A stretch of DNA of 64,000 nt from DAMBHY01 sp032068765 (GCA_032068765.1 DAMBHY010000012.1:1-64000); one strand, 5' to 3'; positions 33,492 through 44,068 are shown, counted from the first letter of the stretch. Numbers and translations are program-made. Notes: generated from the letters alone by a model not told the origin.

Positions 33492-36362
33492 ATGTCAAAT
33501 TCGTTAAAACAAGCGATGAACGCTGAAACAGAAAAAATAGAAGTATACGGCGCCCGTGTACACAATCTCAAAAATATAGATGTCACCATTCCCCGCGATT
33601 CGCTTACTGTAATTACAGGCTTGAGTGGCAGTGGAAAATCATCATTAGCTTTCGACACACTGTTTGCTGAAGGTCAGCGACGCTACATCGAAACTTTTTC
33701 GTCTTACGCACGCGGGTTCCTTGGAAAAATGGAACGTCCCGATGTGGATAAAATTACCGGACTGAGTCCTGTAATCTCTATTGAACAAAAAACTACTAAT
33801 AAAAATCCACGTTCCACAGTAGGAACGACAACAGAAATTTACGACTTTCTTCGACTTCTTTACGCTCGTGCAGGAGAAGCTTATTCATACGCCAGCGGTG
33901 AGAAAATGATTAAGTATACCGAAGAAAAGATCCTTCAGCTTATTCTTGAAAAGTATCAGGGGAAAAAAATCTATATTCTCGCACCCGTTGTCAGAAACCG
34001 CAAAGGTCACTACAAAGAACTTTTTGAAAATATTGCAAAGAAAGGCTATTTAAATGTGCGAGTGGATGGAGAAATCAGGGAAATAAGACCGGGAATGAAA
34101 GTTGACCGCTATAAAAATCACTCCATCGAGATTTTGATTGATAAACTTGTGGTTTCCAACAAATTTGAAGATAAGTTGAAATCAAGCGTCAAAATCGCCA
34201 TGAAACAAGGTGATGGTTTGATTATGATTATGGATGTAGAAAACGAAGAAATACATCATTATAGCAAATCATTGATGGACCCTGTTACCGGACTTTCATA
34301 CAGCGAACCCGCTCCACACAACTTTTCTTTTAATTCTCCGCAGGGAGCTTGTCCGCGATGCAAAGGAATAGGAACCGTGGACAAAATAGATTTAGATAAA
34401 ATTATTCCAGATAGAAATATCAGCATTTCAAAGGGAGGAATTGTGCCGTTGGGTAAGGAGAAAAGCAGTTTCCTTTTTTGGCAGATTGAAGCAATTCTTG
34501 AAAAATATGACGTTACCCTAAAAACTCCCATTAAAGATATTCCTGAGGAAGCTTTGGAAGACATTATTTACGGTACAAACGAACGCCTTAAAATAAAAAA
34601 TCAGGCGTTGGGCAATTCAAATTATCTATCTACGTATGAAGGAATTGTAAAATACATAGAAATGCAGCAGGATAGTGACGCCTCGGCTACAGCGCGCAAA
34701 TGGTCTGACCAGTTTATCTCAACAAGTACATGCCCAGAATGCAATGGACAGCGATTGAACAAAGAAGCACTGCATTTCAGTATTAACGAAAAAAATATTG
34801 CAGAACTCTCCAGCATGGATATTCAGCACTTATATGACTGGATGAAAGATGTAGATAAACATATCAGTGAGAAGCAGCGATTGATAGCAGAAGAGATAAA
34901 AAAAGAAATCTTATCGCGTCTTCGTTTCTTGCTGGATGTAGGATTGGGATATCTGTCATTGTCAAGAGCTTCGGCAACACTTTCGGGTGGCGAAAGCCAA
35001 CGTATACGACTTGCCACACAAATCGGTTCGCAATTGGTAAATGTGCTTTATATTCTTGATGAACCTAGTATAGGATTGCATCAACGCGACAATCAAAAGC
35101 TTATCAGTTCGTTAGAGCAATTGCGAGATACGGGAAATTCTGTAATTGTGGTGGAGCACGACAAGGATATGATGCTCGCATCCGACTATATTGTAGATAT
35201 GGGACCTCGCGCGGGACGACACGGCGGCGAAGTAGTTTTTGAAGGAACGCCCAAGGAGTTGCTCAAAACTGACACTCTCACTGCCAATTTTCTAAATGGA
35301 AAAATGGAAATTTCAATTCCTAAAGAAAGACGAAAAGGAAATGGCGAAATTTTTTCCATTCATGGTGCCAAAGGAAATAATCTCAAAAATGTGGATGTAG
35401 ATTTTCCTTTGGGAATGCTTATCTGCATAACTGGTGTTTCCGGAAGTGGAAAATCTACTTTGATAAACGAAACGCTGCAACCAATCCTAAGCCAGCATTT
35501 TTACAAATCGCTAAAAGACCCTATGCCTTACGATTCTGTAAGCGGTTTGGAATATCTTGATAAAGTTGTAAGCGTAGATCAATCGCCTATCGGCAGAACA
35601 CCGCGCTCAAATGCGGCAACCTACACTGGGGTATTTTCAGACATTCGTAATCTTTTCACCGAAATGCCAGAAGCAAAAATCAGAGGATACAAGCCGGGAA
35701 GGTTTTCTTTTAACGTTAAAGGCGGTCGTTGCGAAACATGTGGCGGAAACGGAAATAAAACCATTGAAATGAATTTTCTTCCTGATGTGGTTGTACCATG
35801 TGAAGTTTGCCACGGAAAGCGTTATAATAGAGAAACTTTGGAAGTCCGTTTTAAGGGAAAATCCATAGCAGATGTATTGGATATGACTATAAATCAGGCA
35901 GTGGAATTCTTTGAAAATGAGCCGCATATTATACACAAAATTCGTATGATGCAGGAAGTTGGTTTGGGATATATCCGCTTGGGACAATCCTCAACCACTT
36001 TATCAGGTGGTGAAAGCCAACGTGTAAAACTAGCATCCGAACTATCGCGGCGAGACACTGGAAAAACTTTGTATATCCTTGATGAACCCACTACAGGTTT
36101 ACATTTCGATGATGTGAGAGTTCTCCTTGATGTTTTAAATAAACTAGTAGACAGAGGAAATACGGTGATTGTCATTGAGCATAATTTGGATGTCATCAAA
36201 TCGAGTGATTATGTGATTGATCTTGGTCCCGAGGGCGGTGGTAAGGGTGGAAATATCCTCAGCTTTGGTACACCAGAAGAAGTGAGCAAAAGTAAAAAAG
36301 GATATACTTCGAAATATCTAAAAGATGAATTGTCTGGTAAATTTTCAAAATCTGTTAAATAA
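33492..36362 (+). CDS. uvrA: Excinuclease ABC subunit A
   Basis: The 956-residue DNA damage-sensing ATPase of nucleotide-excision repair, with two ABC modules. First Walker A GLSGSGKSS (about 43-51), first signature LSGGESQRI (about 497), second Walker A GVSGSGKST (about 650), second signature LSGGESQRV (about 838). The C-terminal zinc module CETCGGNG...CEVCHGKR (about 745-780) is complete. The first zinc module is incomplete: the first CxxC pair is replaced (HYSKSLMDPVTGLSYSEPAP), while CPRCKG remains. Translation could also start at Met9 (33516). It is transcribed away from the minus-strand receiver/ATP-grasp gene and is followed by tpx. Confidence 0.96.
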   Translation: MSNSLKQAMNAETEKIEVYGARVHNLKNIDVTIPRDSLTVITGLSGSGKSSLAFDTLFAEGQRRYIETFSSYARGFLGKMERPDVDKITGLSPVISIEQKTTNKNPRSTVGTTTEIYDFLRLLYARAGEAYSYASGEKMIKYTEEKILQLILEKYQGKKIYILAPVVRNRKGHYKELFENIAKKGYLNVRVDGEIREIRPGMKVDRYKNHSIEILIDKLVVSNKFEDKLKSSVKIAMKQGDGLIMIMDVENEEIHHYSKSLMDPVTGLSYSEPAPHNFSFNSPQGACPRCKGIGTVDKIDLDKIIPDRNISISKGGIVPLGKEKSSFLFWQIEAILEKYDVTLKTPIKDIPEEALEDIIYGTNERLKIKNQALGNSNYLSTYEGIVKYIEMQQDSDASATARKWSDQFISTSTCPECNGQRLNKEALHFSINEKNIAELSSMDIQHLYDWMKDVDKHISEKQRLIAEEIKKEILSRLRFLLDVGLGYLSLSRASATLSGGESQRIRLATQIGSQLVNVLYILDEPSIGLHQRDNQKLISSLEQLRDTGNSVIVVEHDKDMMLASDYIVDMGPRAGRHGGEVVFEGTPKELLKTDTLTANFLNGKMEISIPKERRKGNGEIFSIHGAKGNNLKNVDVDFPLGMLICITGVSGSGKSTLINETLQPILSQHFYKSLKDPMPYDSVSGLEYLDKVVSVDQSPIGRTPRSNAATYTGVFSDIRNLFTEMPEAKIRGYKPGRFSFNVKGGRCETCGGNGNKTIEMNFLPDVVVPCEVCHGKRYNRETLEVRFKGKSIADVLDMTINQAVEFFENEPHIIHKIRMMQEVGLGYIRLGQSSTTLSGGESQRVKLASELSRRDTGKTLYILDEPTTGLHFDDVRVLLDVLNKLVDRGNTVIVIEHNLDVIKSSDYVIDLGPEGGGKGGNILSFGTPEEVSKSKKGYTSKYLKDELSGKFSKSVK

Positions 36363-36438
36363 TTGATTTTGTTAGAACTTTTAGAAGATTTTCGTGTTAG
36401 TAATAATACAAATTAATTAATAACAAAATTAAAATAAG

Positions 36439-36939
36439 ATGGCACAAATAAAAATACAGGGTAATCCTATAAACACAGTTGGAGAATTACCAAAAGTTGG
36501 CGAGATAGCTCCTGACTTCAAATTAATAAAAAGTGATTTGTCAGAAGGAAAGCTTTCTGATTATAAAGGCAAATATGTAATTTTAAATATTTTCCCAAGT
36601 ATTGATACCGGCGTTTGTGCTGCTTCCGTAAGAAAATTCAATGAAGAAATTACAAAAAAAGACAATACAGTGGTTTTGGCTATATCTGCGGATTTACCAT
36701 TTGCAGCAGGCCGTTTTTGCAGTGCCGAAGGCATTGAAAATGTAATTGCGATGTCAACATACAGAAATCCTGAGTTTGGCAAACAATACGGAATAGAATT
36801 ACAAGACGGTCCGCTTCAAGGATTATTGGGACGCAGCGTAATAATTGTAAACCCTGAAGGAAAAATTATCTACGAGGAATTGGTACCTGAAATTACTCAG
36901 GAGCCAGATTATGTTTCTGCAATCAACTCGATAGTGTAG
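36439..36939 (+). CDS. tpx: Thiol peroxidase
   Basis: A 166-residue atypical 2-Cys peroxiredoxin of the Tpx family. The peroxidatic Cys60 is in PSIDTGVCAASV and the resolving Cys94 in GRFCSAEGIENV, both at family positions. It reduces alkyl hydroperoxides using thioredoxin; trxB is encoded 4 kb downstream. The N-terminal part (NPINTVGELPKVGEIAPDF) and the C-terminal segment are full length. It is followed by a terminator. Confidence 0.97.
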   Translation: MAQIKIQGNPINTVGELPKVGEIAPDFKLIKSDLSEGKLSDYKGKYVILNIFPSIDTGVCAASVRKFNEEITKKDNTVVLAISADLPFAAGRFCSAEGIENVIAMSTYRNPEFGKQYGIELQDGPLQGLLGRSVIIVNPEGKIIYEELVPEITQEPDYVSAINSIV

Positions 36940-36966
36940 TTTGTTTCATGAAGATTGTGTTAACAA

Positions 36967-36999
36967 GAAGAGTCTCCGAAGTGATTTCGGGGACTCTTC
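36967..36999 (+). terminator. Hairpin terminator after tpx
   Basis: A stem of about 14 bp (GAAGAGTCTCCGAA with TTCGGGGACTCTTC, one G-U pair) and a 4-nt loop. The following T-tract is weak. Confidence 0.7.
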
Positions 37000-37077
37000 G
37001 CTATTTATATCTATCATTTGTAATTAATTATTTAACCTCTCGCGCAAAATTATCGTGAAACGTCAGTGATATTTTTG

Positions 37078-37085
37078 TATATTTG
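37078..37085 (+). promoter_or_regulatory. Predicted -7 box for ftsK
   Basis: TATATTTG lies 74 bp before the ftsK start. Confidence 0.55.
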
Positions 37086-37159
37086 TGTTTCCAAAAAATA
37101 TCAATTAATTGCAACAAGATTTACTATAGGTAATCTTTCTACATATATATGAATGATTT

Positions 37160-39691
37160 ATGAACGATTCACCTAAGAGACCCTCTCCTAAGAAGAAAAC
37201 TACGTCACAAAGAAAAGTAACCGCCGCCTCTTTGATAAAAAGCGAACGCTTTCACTTTTTGACGGGTATTCTCATTGCATTCTTTGGAATATATGTTTTA
37301 TTATCACTTATCTCCTTTTTCTTTACGGGAACAGCAGATCAAAGTTATGTACTGAACCGCACTTTATCCAGTCTAATCAATGACGAAACCATTCAGATAC
37401 AAAACTGGGGAGACGCACTGGGCGCAATTCTCGGTGAACAACTAATTAATGGAGGATTTGGAATATTTGCACTTTTCATACCTATTTTCATCGTTTACTT
37501 AGGATTAAAGCAGATGAAGGTGATTCAGTATCCATTCTTTAAGGCTTTTTTTCTTACGGCTTTTCTCCTTATTTGCGGCTCAATTACGAGCGAATTTATT
37601 TTAGGAAAATTATTTCCGATTAATCATCTTGTTTGGGGCGGAAGACACGGAAACCAAGTAGTTCAGATTTTGGAAAACAGTATTGGTCTGCCGGGGATCA
37701 TTCTTTTAATACTTTTCTTCGTCATCATATTCGTTGTATTGGTACGCAAAAACAGCATGTACAAGATACAGGATACGCTTATCAATAACAAACCAAACTT
37801 CAATAAATCTACTCAAGAAAATATTGAAAAGTCAGAAAGTATCATTGAAGAGAATATTGAAAATGAAACTAAAATACCTTTTTGGAAGAAATTGTTTCCT
37901 AGAAAATCTGATGAAATAGTGGAAGATGAAGAAACAGTTGGAAGTGAACCATTAGAAGAAGAAGAAGAAGTCATAAATGAAATTCATTTTCCTAACACAC
38001 CCCAACCTATATTTCCTAAATCAAGAACACGAAAACCTGGTGCAGAACCTGCTATCACCGACGATTTCGAGATTGTAGTCCCAAAAGAGGAAGACTTGCC
38101 TCAAGCTCCACTAATCCCAACATTACCTTCGCAGACGGAAGCTATTCCTGAAGTAACAAATGAGAATGAAGGTGAGATGATGGAGGATTATGACCCTAAA
38201 AAAGATTTGTCCAGCTTTGAATTCCCTTCTTTACAACTGCTAAAAATGTATGACACAAGTGGCAAAGAGGTGGACATGAAAGAACAAACTGATAATAAAA
38301 ACAAAATTATCCATACCCTAAGGAATTATGGAATTGAGATAACATCCATTAAAGCTACTGTAGGACCAACAATTACATTATACGAAATTGTACCAAAAGC
38401 AGGTGTCAGAATTTCAAAAATAAAAAATCTTGAAGATGACATTGCGCTCAGTCTTTCTGCTTTAGGGATACGTATAATCGCTCCGATGCCCGGTAAGGGG
38501 ACCATCGGGATAGAAGTTCCGAATAAAGACCCTCAGATTGTATCTATGCAATCTGTTATCGCTTCAAAGAAGTTTCAAGAATGCACGTATGATTTGCCAG
38601 TGGCTTTGGGGAAAACAATTACTAATGAGGTATTCATATTTGACCTTACAAAAATGCCGCACCTTTTAGTGGCGGGAGCTACAGGTCAGGGTAAATCAGT
38701 AGGACTAAACGCCATTATTACATCTCTGCTTTACAAGAAGCATCCTTCAGAACTTAAAATGGTACTGGTAGACCCAAAGATGGTAGAATTTAATATCTAT
38801 TCTACTATCGAAAGACACTATCTGGCAAAGCTACCAGATGAAGAAAAAGCAATCATTACAGATGTCAGCAAGGTTACTCAGACGCTCAACTCCCTTACTA
38901 AAGAAATGGATGATCGCTACGAACTGCTGATGCGCGCTAATGTGCGTAATATCAAAGAATACAATGAAAAGTTTATCAAGAGAAAACTCAATCCCAATAA
39001 GGGTCACAGATACTTACCCTATTTGGTAATCGTTATTGACGAATTTGGAGATTTGATAATGACTGCAGGAAAGGAAATAGAAATGCCTATTGCGCGTATC
39101 GCACAAAAAGCAAGAGCAGTAGGCATGCACATGGTCATTGCCACTCAACGTCCTACAACCAATATCATTACTGGAACCATCAAAGCGAACTTTCCAGCAC
39201 GTATGGCTTTCCGCGTAACTTCTCAAATTGATTCGCGCACCATTCTTGATATGAACGGAGCAAATCAATTGATTGGGCGAGGCGATATGTTGTTTTCTCA
39301 AGGCAGTAATTTGCTGCGTGTTCAATGTGCATTCGTTGATACACCTGAAGTGGAAAGTATTGCACAATATATTGGTACACAAAGAGGATTTGAACATGCT
39401 TTTGCACTTCCTGAGGTAATTGTTGAAGGTAGCGACGATAAACCAGGAGCTGTTGATTTGAATGATAAAGACTCATTATTTGAAGAAGCTGCACGTTTGA
39501 TTGTAGTTCATCAACAAGGCTCTACGTCGCTTATCCAAAGAAAATTTTCTATCGGGTACAATCGTGCAGGAAGACTGATGGATCAACTGGAAGCAGCGGG
39601 AATAGTAGGTCCGACTCAAGGGAGTAAACCCCGTGAAGTGTATATTCAGGATGAATATTCGTTAGAAAAACTAATTGACTCGCTTCGATAA
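37160..39691 (+). CDS. ftsK: DNA translocase FtsK/SpoIIIE
   Basis: The 843-residue septal DNA pump that clears chromosomes from the division site and activates XerCD dimer resolution. There are four N-terminal membrane helices (about 30-185), then an acidic linker (about 215-345), shorter than in E. coli. The alpha/beta motor shows Walker A GATGQGKSVGL (about 505), VDPKMVEFNIY and Walker B LVIVIDEFGDL (about 615). The C-terminal gamma winged-helix domain (about 770-843, with GSTSLIQRKFSIGYNRAGRL) reads KOPS-like polarity sites. It is followed 63 bp later by a LolA-like gene, a pairing common in Bacteroidota. Confidence 0.96.
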   Translation: MNDSPKRPSPKKKTTSQRKVTAASLIKSERFHFLTGILIAFFGIYVLLSLISFFFTGTADQSYVLNRTLSSLINDETIQIQNWGDALGAILGEQLINGGFGIFALFIPIFIVYLGLKQMKVIQYPFFKAFFLTAFLLICGSITSEFILGKLFPINHLVWGGRHGNQVVQILENSIGLPGIILLILFFVIIFVVLVRKNSMYKIQDTLINNKPNFNKSTQENIEKSESIIEENIENETKIPFWKKLFPRKSDEIVEDEETVGSEPLEEEEEVINEIHFPNTPQPIFPKSRTRKPGAEPAITDDFEIVVPKEEDLPQAPLIPTLPSQTEAIPEVTNENEGEMMEDYDPKKDLSSFEFPSLQLLKMYDTSGKEVDMKEQTDNKNKIIHTLRNYGIEITSIKATVGPTITLYEIVPKAGVRISKIKNLEDDIALSLSALGIRIIAPMPGKGTIGIEVPNKDPQIVSMQSVIASKKFQECTYDLPVALGKTITNEVFIFDLTKMPHLLVAGATGQGKSVGLNAIITSLLYKKHPSELKMVLVDPKMVEFNIYSTIERHYLAKLPDEEKAIITDVSKVTQTLNSLTKEMDDRYELLMRANVRNIKEYNEKFIKRKLNPNKGHRYLPYLVIVIDEFGDLIMTAGKEIEMPIARIAQKARAVGMHMVIATQRPTTNIITGTIKANFPARMAFRVTSQIDSRTILDMNGANQLIGRGDMLFSQGSNLLRVQCAFVDTPEVESIAQYIGTQRGFEHAFALPEVIVEGSDDKPGAVDLNDKDSLFEEAARLIVVHQQGSTSLIQRKFSIGYNRAGRLMDQLEAAGIVGPTQGSKPREVYIQDEYSLEKLIDSLR

Positions 39692-39754
39692 CACATTATT
39701 AAACCGACACTGCATGAATTGGTCATATCAACATAAACGCATAAATTATACAAG

Positions 39755-40396
39755 ATGAAAAATTTTATATTTACTATATTAATGTCACTTGCAGCATTTT
39801 CAGTATTTGCCCAAAATTCATCCGTTCAATCCAAAAACATACTGGATAAGACATATAACTTATACACCCAATCAAAAGGTGTAGGTTTTGATTTTACCAT
39901 TAAAACTTCAACCGGAAAAACCACCTCTTCACAAAAGGGTAACGTGATGGCAAAGGGCAACAAGTTTCGCGTAACTTTGCCGGGGATGACTACTTGGTTT
40001 GACGGTACAACTCAATGGGTGTTATTGCGTGACAATAATGAAGTAAATGTGAGCACTCCATCGGAAAGTGAGATTGCAAGCATTAGTCCTATTGCATTGA
40101 TGAGTATGTACAAATCAGGCTATAATGTAAAAAACGCTGTTAGTAAGATTGTTTCAGGCAAAGCGGCATGGAGTATTGAGTTATCACCAATAAAGAAAGG
40201 TGATTTTTCAAAAATAATTGTAGCCGTAGACAAAAAAAACTCTCAGATTCTTCAAATTATCGGTTATCAACAAAATGGTGCCGTAAACACAATAAATATT
40301 GGCAGTTACAATGATAAAAATAATTTTCCTGATGCTATTTTTTCATTCAGTAAAAGAAATTATCCAAACGTTGAAGTAATAGACTTAAGAGAATAG
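39755..40396 (+). CDS. LolA-like outer-membrane lipoprotein carrier protein
   Basis: A 213-residue protein with a signal peptide (MKNFIFTILMSLAAFSVFAQ). The mature part fits the LolA/LolB fold: GKTTSSQKGNVMAKGNKFRV (about 53-72) is followed by TTWFDGTTQWVLLRDNNEVN and later strands ending NVEVIDLRE. LolA carries lipoproteins across the periplasm to the outer membrane. Sequence divergence from proteobacterial LolA is large, so the assignment is by fold pattern and genomic position next to ftsK. Confidence 0.82.
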   Translation: MKNFIFTILMSLAAFSVFAQNSSVQSKNILDKTYNLYTQSKGVGFDFTIKTSTGKTTSSQKGNVMAKGNKFRVTLPGMTTWFDGTTQWVLLRDNNEVNVSTPSESEIASISPIALMSMYKSGYNVKNAVSKIVSGKAAWSIELSPIKKGDFSKIIVAVDKKNSQILQIIGYQQNGAVNTINIGSYNDKNNFPDAIFSFSKRNYPNVEVIDLRE

Positions 40397-40430
40397 CTTC
40401 ATTTTATATAATTGACTAAAATAAAATCCT

Positions 40431-40438
40431 TATATTTG
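40431..40438 (+). promoter_or_regulatory. Predicted -7 box for trxB
   Basis: TATATTTG with a TTG at 40412-40414; 71 bp before the trxB start. Confidence 0.6.
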
Positions 40439-40509
40439 GAACTGTTAATTCTAATAGTCCATTTTTTGAATCAAATTACAAATAAATAACATAATTACTA
40501 TTTAAAAAT

Positions 40510-41451
40510 ATGAGAAATAAAGTTCGCTGCCTTATCATAGGTTCAGGACCCGCAGGTTATACCGCTGCTATTTACGCTTCGCGAGCCAACTTAGATCCCG
40601 TTTTGTATGAAGGATTACAACCCGGAGGACAATTAACAACTACTACAGAGATTGAAAACTTCCCAGGATATCCCAATGGAATTACAGGAACAGAAATGAT
40701 GGAAGACTTAAAGAAACAAGCCATCAAATTCGGTACCGAAGTATTTTCAGGTCGTGCTACAAAAGTTGATTTCAGCAGCAAGCCATACAAAGTGACTATT
40801 GATGACGAAAATACTATTGAAGCAGATACTGTGATTATTTCTACAGGAGCCAGCGCTAAATATCTGGGACTTCCTGATGAAACAAAATATGCAGGAATGG
40901 GCGTTTCGGCTTGTGCTACATGTGACGGATTTTTCTATCGTAAGAAGAAAGTAGCAGTAGTAGGCGGCGGGGACACTGCATGCGAAGAAGCTACGTACCT
41001 CTCAGGTTTGGCTGACAAAGTATATCTTATTGTAAGAAAGCCCTATCTCCGCGCATCACAAATCATGCAGGAACGCGTGCTGAACAATCCAAAGATTGAA
41101 GTATTGTTTGAACATAACACCATCGGATTGTTTGGTGAAAACGGCGTAGCCGGAGCACATCTAGTAAAAAGAATGGGTGAACCAGACGAACAAAAAGTGG
41201 ATATTGAAATAGATGGTTTCTTCCTTGCTATCGGTCACCAGCCAAATACGGAGGTTTTCAAAGAATTTATAGAATTGGATTCAGTTGGTTATATCAAAGT
41301 GCAACATCCAACCACCAAAACAAATATAGAAGGTGTGTTTGCTGCAGGTGATGTTGCCGACCCTCATTACAGACAAGCCATTTCAGCAGCCGGCTCAGGC
41401 TGTAGAGCAGCTATGGATGCGGAAAGATATTTGACAGAAAATAATTTATAA
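40510..41451 (+). CDS. trxB: Thioredoxin-disulfide reductase
   Basis: A 313-residue FAD/NADPH enzyme that reduces thioredoxin. The FAD-binding motif GSGPAGYTAAIYASRA is at 11-26, the redox-active CATC at 135-138, the NADPH-binding GGGDTACEEA near 157, and the second FAD motif GVFAAGDVADPHYRQA near 278. It is low-molecular-weight type and full length. It should support the peroxiredoxins Tpx and Bcp encoded in this window. A strong terminator follows. Confidence 0.97.
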   Translation: MRNKVRCLIIGSGPAGYTAAIYASRANLDPVLYEGLQPGGQLTTTTEIENFPGYPNGITGTEMMEDLKKQAIKFGTEVFSGRATKVDFSSKPYKVTIDDENTIEADTVIISTGASAKYLGLPDETKYAGMGVSACATCDGFFYRKKKVAVVGGGDTACEEATYLSGLADKVYLIVRKPYLRASQIMQERVLNNPKIEVLFEHNTIGLFGENGVAGAHLVKRMGEPDEQKVDIEIDGFFLAIGHQPNTEVFKEFIELDSVGYIKVQHPTTKTNIEGVFAAGDVADPHYRQAISAAGSGCRAAMDAERYLTENNL

Positions 41452-41970
41452 TATCAACGTTTTATTATAATTCTTAAGTGCGGTAATTTGAAAAAAGTTA
41501 CCGCACTTTTTGTAGTGGAAACCAAAAGAATCAAATACAAAATTAAAACATATAAAAAGATATATTCATTTTATTTGCTACGAAAGCGTTTTACTTTTAT
41601 GTTAAATAAAAAGTGAATATTCAAATAAAACTATACCTTTGTAGCTCAATTATTCAAATATTTCTATTTTATCTTTAAACTACAATTCTACAAGTAGTTA
41701 ATGGATGTATTTGAAAAAATCTCAATAACATATTATTAATTTTTTAGACAAGAAACCTCATCAATTTTGTATAAAATAATAAGCATTATAGAAGGCAACA
41801 AACTTTTTATTCAAATTATTAGAAGTATTTTTTCAGCTTATTATATTATTGCTCTATTTTGCCAATATCTGCAGAGATAACTTAATTATAAATAAGGGAC
41901 AATAGAGATGCTTCACTAAACTCAACATGACAGAATCGAATCATAAATAGTACTTATACAATCTTTTTTA
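41452..41970. other. Intergenic region between trxB and ppk1
   Basis: It contains the trxB terminator and an orphan promoter-like box TACCTTTG (41634-41641, plus). No gene or clear structure follows that box before the convergent ppk1 end. The remainder is AT-rich with no supported feature. Confidence 0.55.
41476..41511 (+). terminator. Rho-independent terminator after trxB
   Basis: An 11-bp stem (AAGTGCGGTAA / TTACCGCACTT) and T-run. Confidence 0.9.
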
Positions 41971-44049
41971 TTACTGAATTTTAAGAGATTCTTTCAGATA
42001 TTCATAGCTTTCCCGTTGTGCACGAATAAGTGGTTCTTTCCTTTCCTTTGGAATATTATTCAGATTTTCATCTATCCATACCGCGCTAACATTATCTGCT
42101 AATTGAATTTTGAGTATATCGATAACTTCTCTTTTAAGCTCTTCAGACAATATAGGGAAAGCTGCTTCAATTCGTCTGTGAAGATTGCGCTCCATCCAAT
42201 CGGCAGAGGTGAGGTACACATCTTCAGCACCGCCATTATAAAAATACCATACACGACTATGTTCAAGATACGAGTCTACAATGCGGGTAATACGTATATT
42301 TTTACTATAAGGTTGATTTGGTATCAAACAACAGATTCCTCGAATAATCAAATCAATTTGAACTCCTGCAAGACTAGCATTATACAAAGCATCGATCATT
42401 CCTCTGTCTTCCAGACTATTCATTTTAAGAACAATACGAGCAGTGTCTCCTTTTTCTGCGTTTTCTATCTCCTGATTTATTTTCTTATAAATCTCAGGCA
42501 CCATATTAAACTGCGCAATTAGCAGATGTTTAAATTCTCGCGTATGCGGTTTGCCTTCAAGCACATCAAAAACTTCATCAATATCATTCAAAAAATCGGG
42601 ATTGGAAGTAAGCAATCCTTTGTCGGAATATATTCGTGCAGTTTTTTCGTTGAAGTTGCCCGTGCTCAAATACGCATAACCTTTTAAAGCAGATGGGTCT
42701 TTTGTTCGTTTGCGAATGTAAACGAGTTTTGCATGCACTTTTAATCCCGGAAGACTATAAATAATTTTTATCCCTGCCTCGTGCATTCTTTCTGAAGTGA
42801 TATAATTATTTTCCTCATCAAACCGCGCCTTCATCTCTACAAAAACTGTAACCTTTTTACCATTCTTGGCGGCTGTAATCAGAGTATCTATTACTGCCGA
42901 ATTTTCGGCAACTCTGTATTGTGTCACTTTTATTTCGAGTACTTTCGGGTCAAAAGCCGCCTGCATCAAAAATCGCAGAAGGTATTCAAATGACTCATAC
43001 GGAAAATGAAGCAGGACATCCTGATTTCGGACTACACTAAGCAGTGAATTATTCTGCTCCAGCTTCGGAACTCTCAATGGTGACGAAAGATTTAGCTTGA
43101 GCGATTTACCAACGGGATTGGGCAGACTCATCAATTCGGCAAGATTTAGATAACGACCCGAAGGAAGCAATTCTTCTTTTTGAATTCCATAAGTTTCACA
43201 AATATATTTCAGAAAATAATCCGGCATCTCCTTGTCGTATTGAAGACGAGTAACGGCTCCGATTTTTCTTTTCCTAACTTTATCAAGTATATTTTCGGCT
43301 ATATTATTTTCTTCTTCCTCCTCGTCCAGAGAGAAATCTGCGTCACGAGATATTTTTATGCTGTAACAATCCACTATATCATATCCGTAAAAAATAGTAG
43401 ATAAATTGGCTTTAATGATATCGTCGATGAACATGATATAATGCATTCCTTCATGCGCCGGCAGCTCAATAAATCGAGGAAGACGTGTGTAAGGAATCTT
43501 CATAATGCAATACTCATACTTATTTTTATCAGAAGAATTCTTTTTATCACTTTTATCTACCATACTTATAACCTGATAGATACGGCCACCCTGCATAAAA
43601 GAATTGATTTTATTCTTAGGAACCATCATCGGCTGCAAAAATGGGAAAACTTCCTCGTTAAAGTACGTTTCCACAAATTCCTTGTGAAAAGGTTCTACTT
43701 TTTCAGTCTGATATAAAATTATATTATTACGCCGAAGTTCGGGAAGTATCATATTGTCAAAAATATCATGATATTCTTTTTCCTGCTTTTTCACTTCATC
43801 ATTTATTTGCTTCAAAGTTTTCAAAGCTTCTTCAACAGATTCATCCCTTTTGATACTGTGAATGATGGAGCTATGATATCCCGAAACCCTTATTTTATAA
43901 AACTCTTCAAGATTGGAAGAATAAATTGCTAAGAATTTAACACGTTCATAGATGGGGATATTTTCATTCTTTGCCTCTAACAAAACACGATAATTGAATG
44001 ATAACCAACTAATATCACGTTTAAAATATTTGAAATCGGACTTTGCCAT
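41971..44049 (-). CDS. ppk1: Polyphosphate kinase 1
   Basis: The 692-residue enzyme reversibly transfers the ATP gamma-phosphate to polyphosphate, using a phosphohistidine. Domains: N-terminal helical (about 6-110, FKYFKRDISWLSFNYRVLLE), head (about 115-320) and two PLD-like C-terminal domains. The autophosphorylated histidine is His439 in GLKVHAKLVYI; the second conserved histidine is in DSYLEHSRVWYF (about 600). Length is normal. It shares a compact palindromic promoter with the divergent phosphodiesterase gene at 44105. Confidence 0.95.
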   Translation of the reverse strand: MAKSDFKYFKRDISWLSFNYRVLLEAKNENIPIYERVKFLAIYSSNLEEFYKIRVSGYHSSIIHSIKRDESVEEALKTLKQINDEVKKQEKEYHDIFDNMILPELRRNNIILYQTEKVEPFHKEFVETYFNEEVFPFLQPMMVPKNKINSFMQGGRIYQVISMVDKSDKKNSSDKNKYEYCIMKIPYTRLPRFIELPAHEGMHYIMFIDDIIKANLSTIFYGYDIVDCYSIKISRDADFSLDEEEEENNIAENILDKVRKRKIGAVTRLQYDKEMPDYFLKYICETYGIQKEELLPSGRYLNLAELMSLPNPVGKSLKLNLSSPLRVPKLEQNNSLLSVVRNQDVLLHFPYESFEYLLRFLMQAAFDPKVLEIKVTQYRVAENSAVIDTLITAAKNGKKVTVFVEMKARFDEENNYITSERMHEAGIKIIYSLPGLKVHAKLVYIRKRTKDPSALKGYAYLSTGNFNEKTARIYSDKGLLTSNPDFLNDIDEVFDVLEGKPHTREFKHLLIAQFNMVPEIYKKINQEIENAEKGDTARIVLKMNSLEDRGMIDALYNASLAGVQIDLIIRGICCLIPNQPYSKNIRITRIVDSYLEHSRVWYFYNGGAEDVYLTSADWMERNLHRRIEAAFPILSEELKREVIDILKIQLADNVSAVWIDENLNNIPKERKEPLIRAQRESYEYLKESLKIQ

Positions 44050-44068
44050 AAATTAGCTGAATAAGTAA

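Noticed and set aside
41634..41641. Promoter for a small RNA downstream of trxB
   Set aside because: A TACCTTTG box is present, but the following 300 bp show neither a stem-terminator nor a gene.
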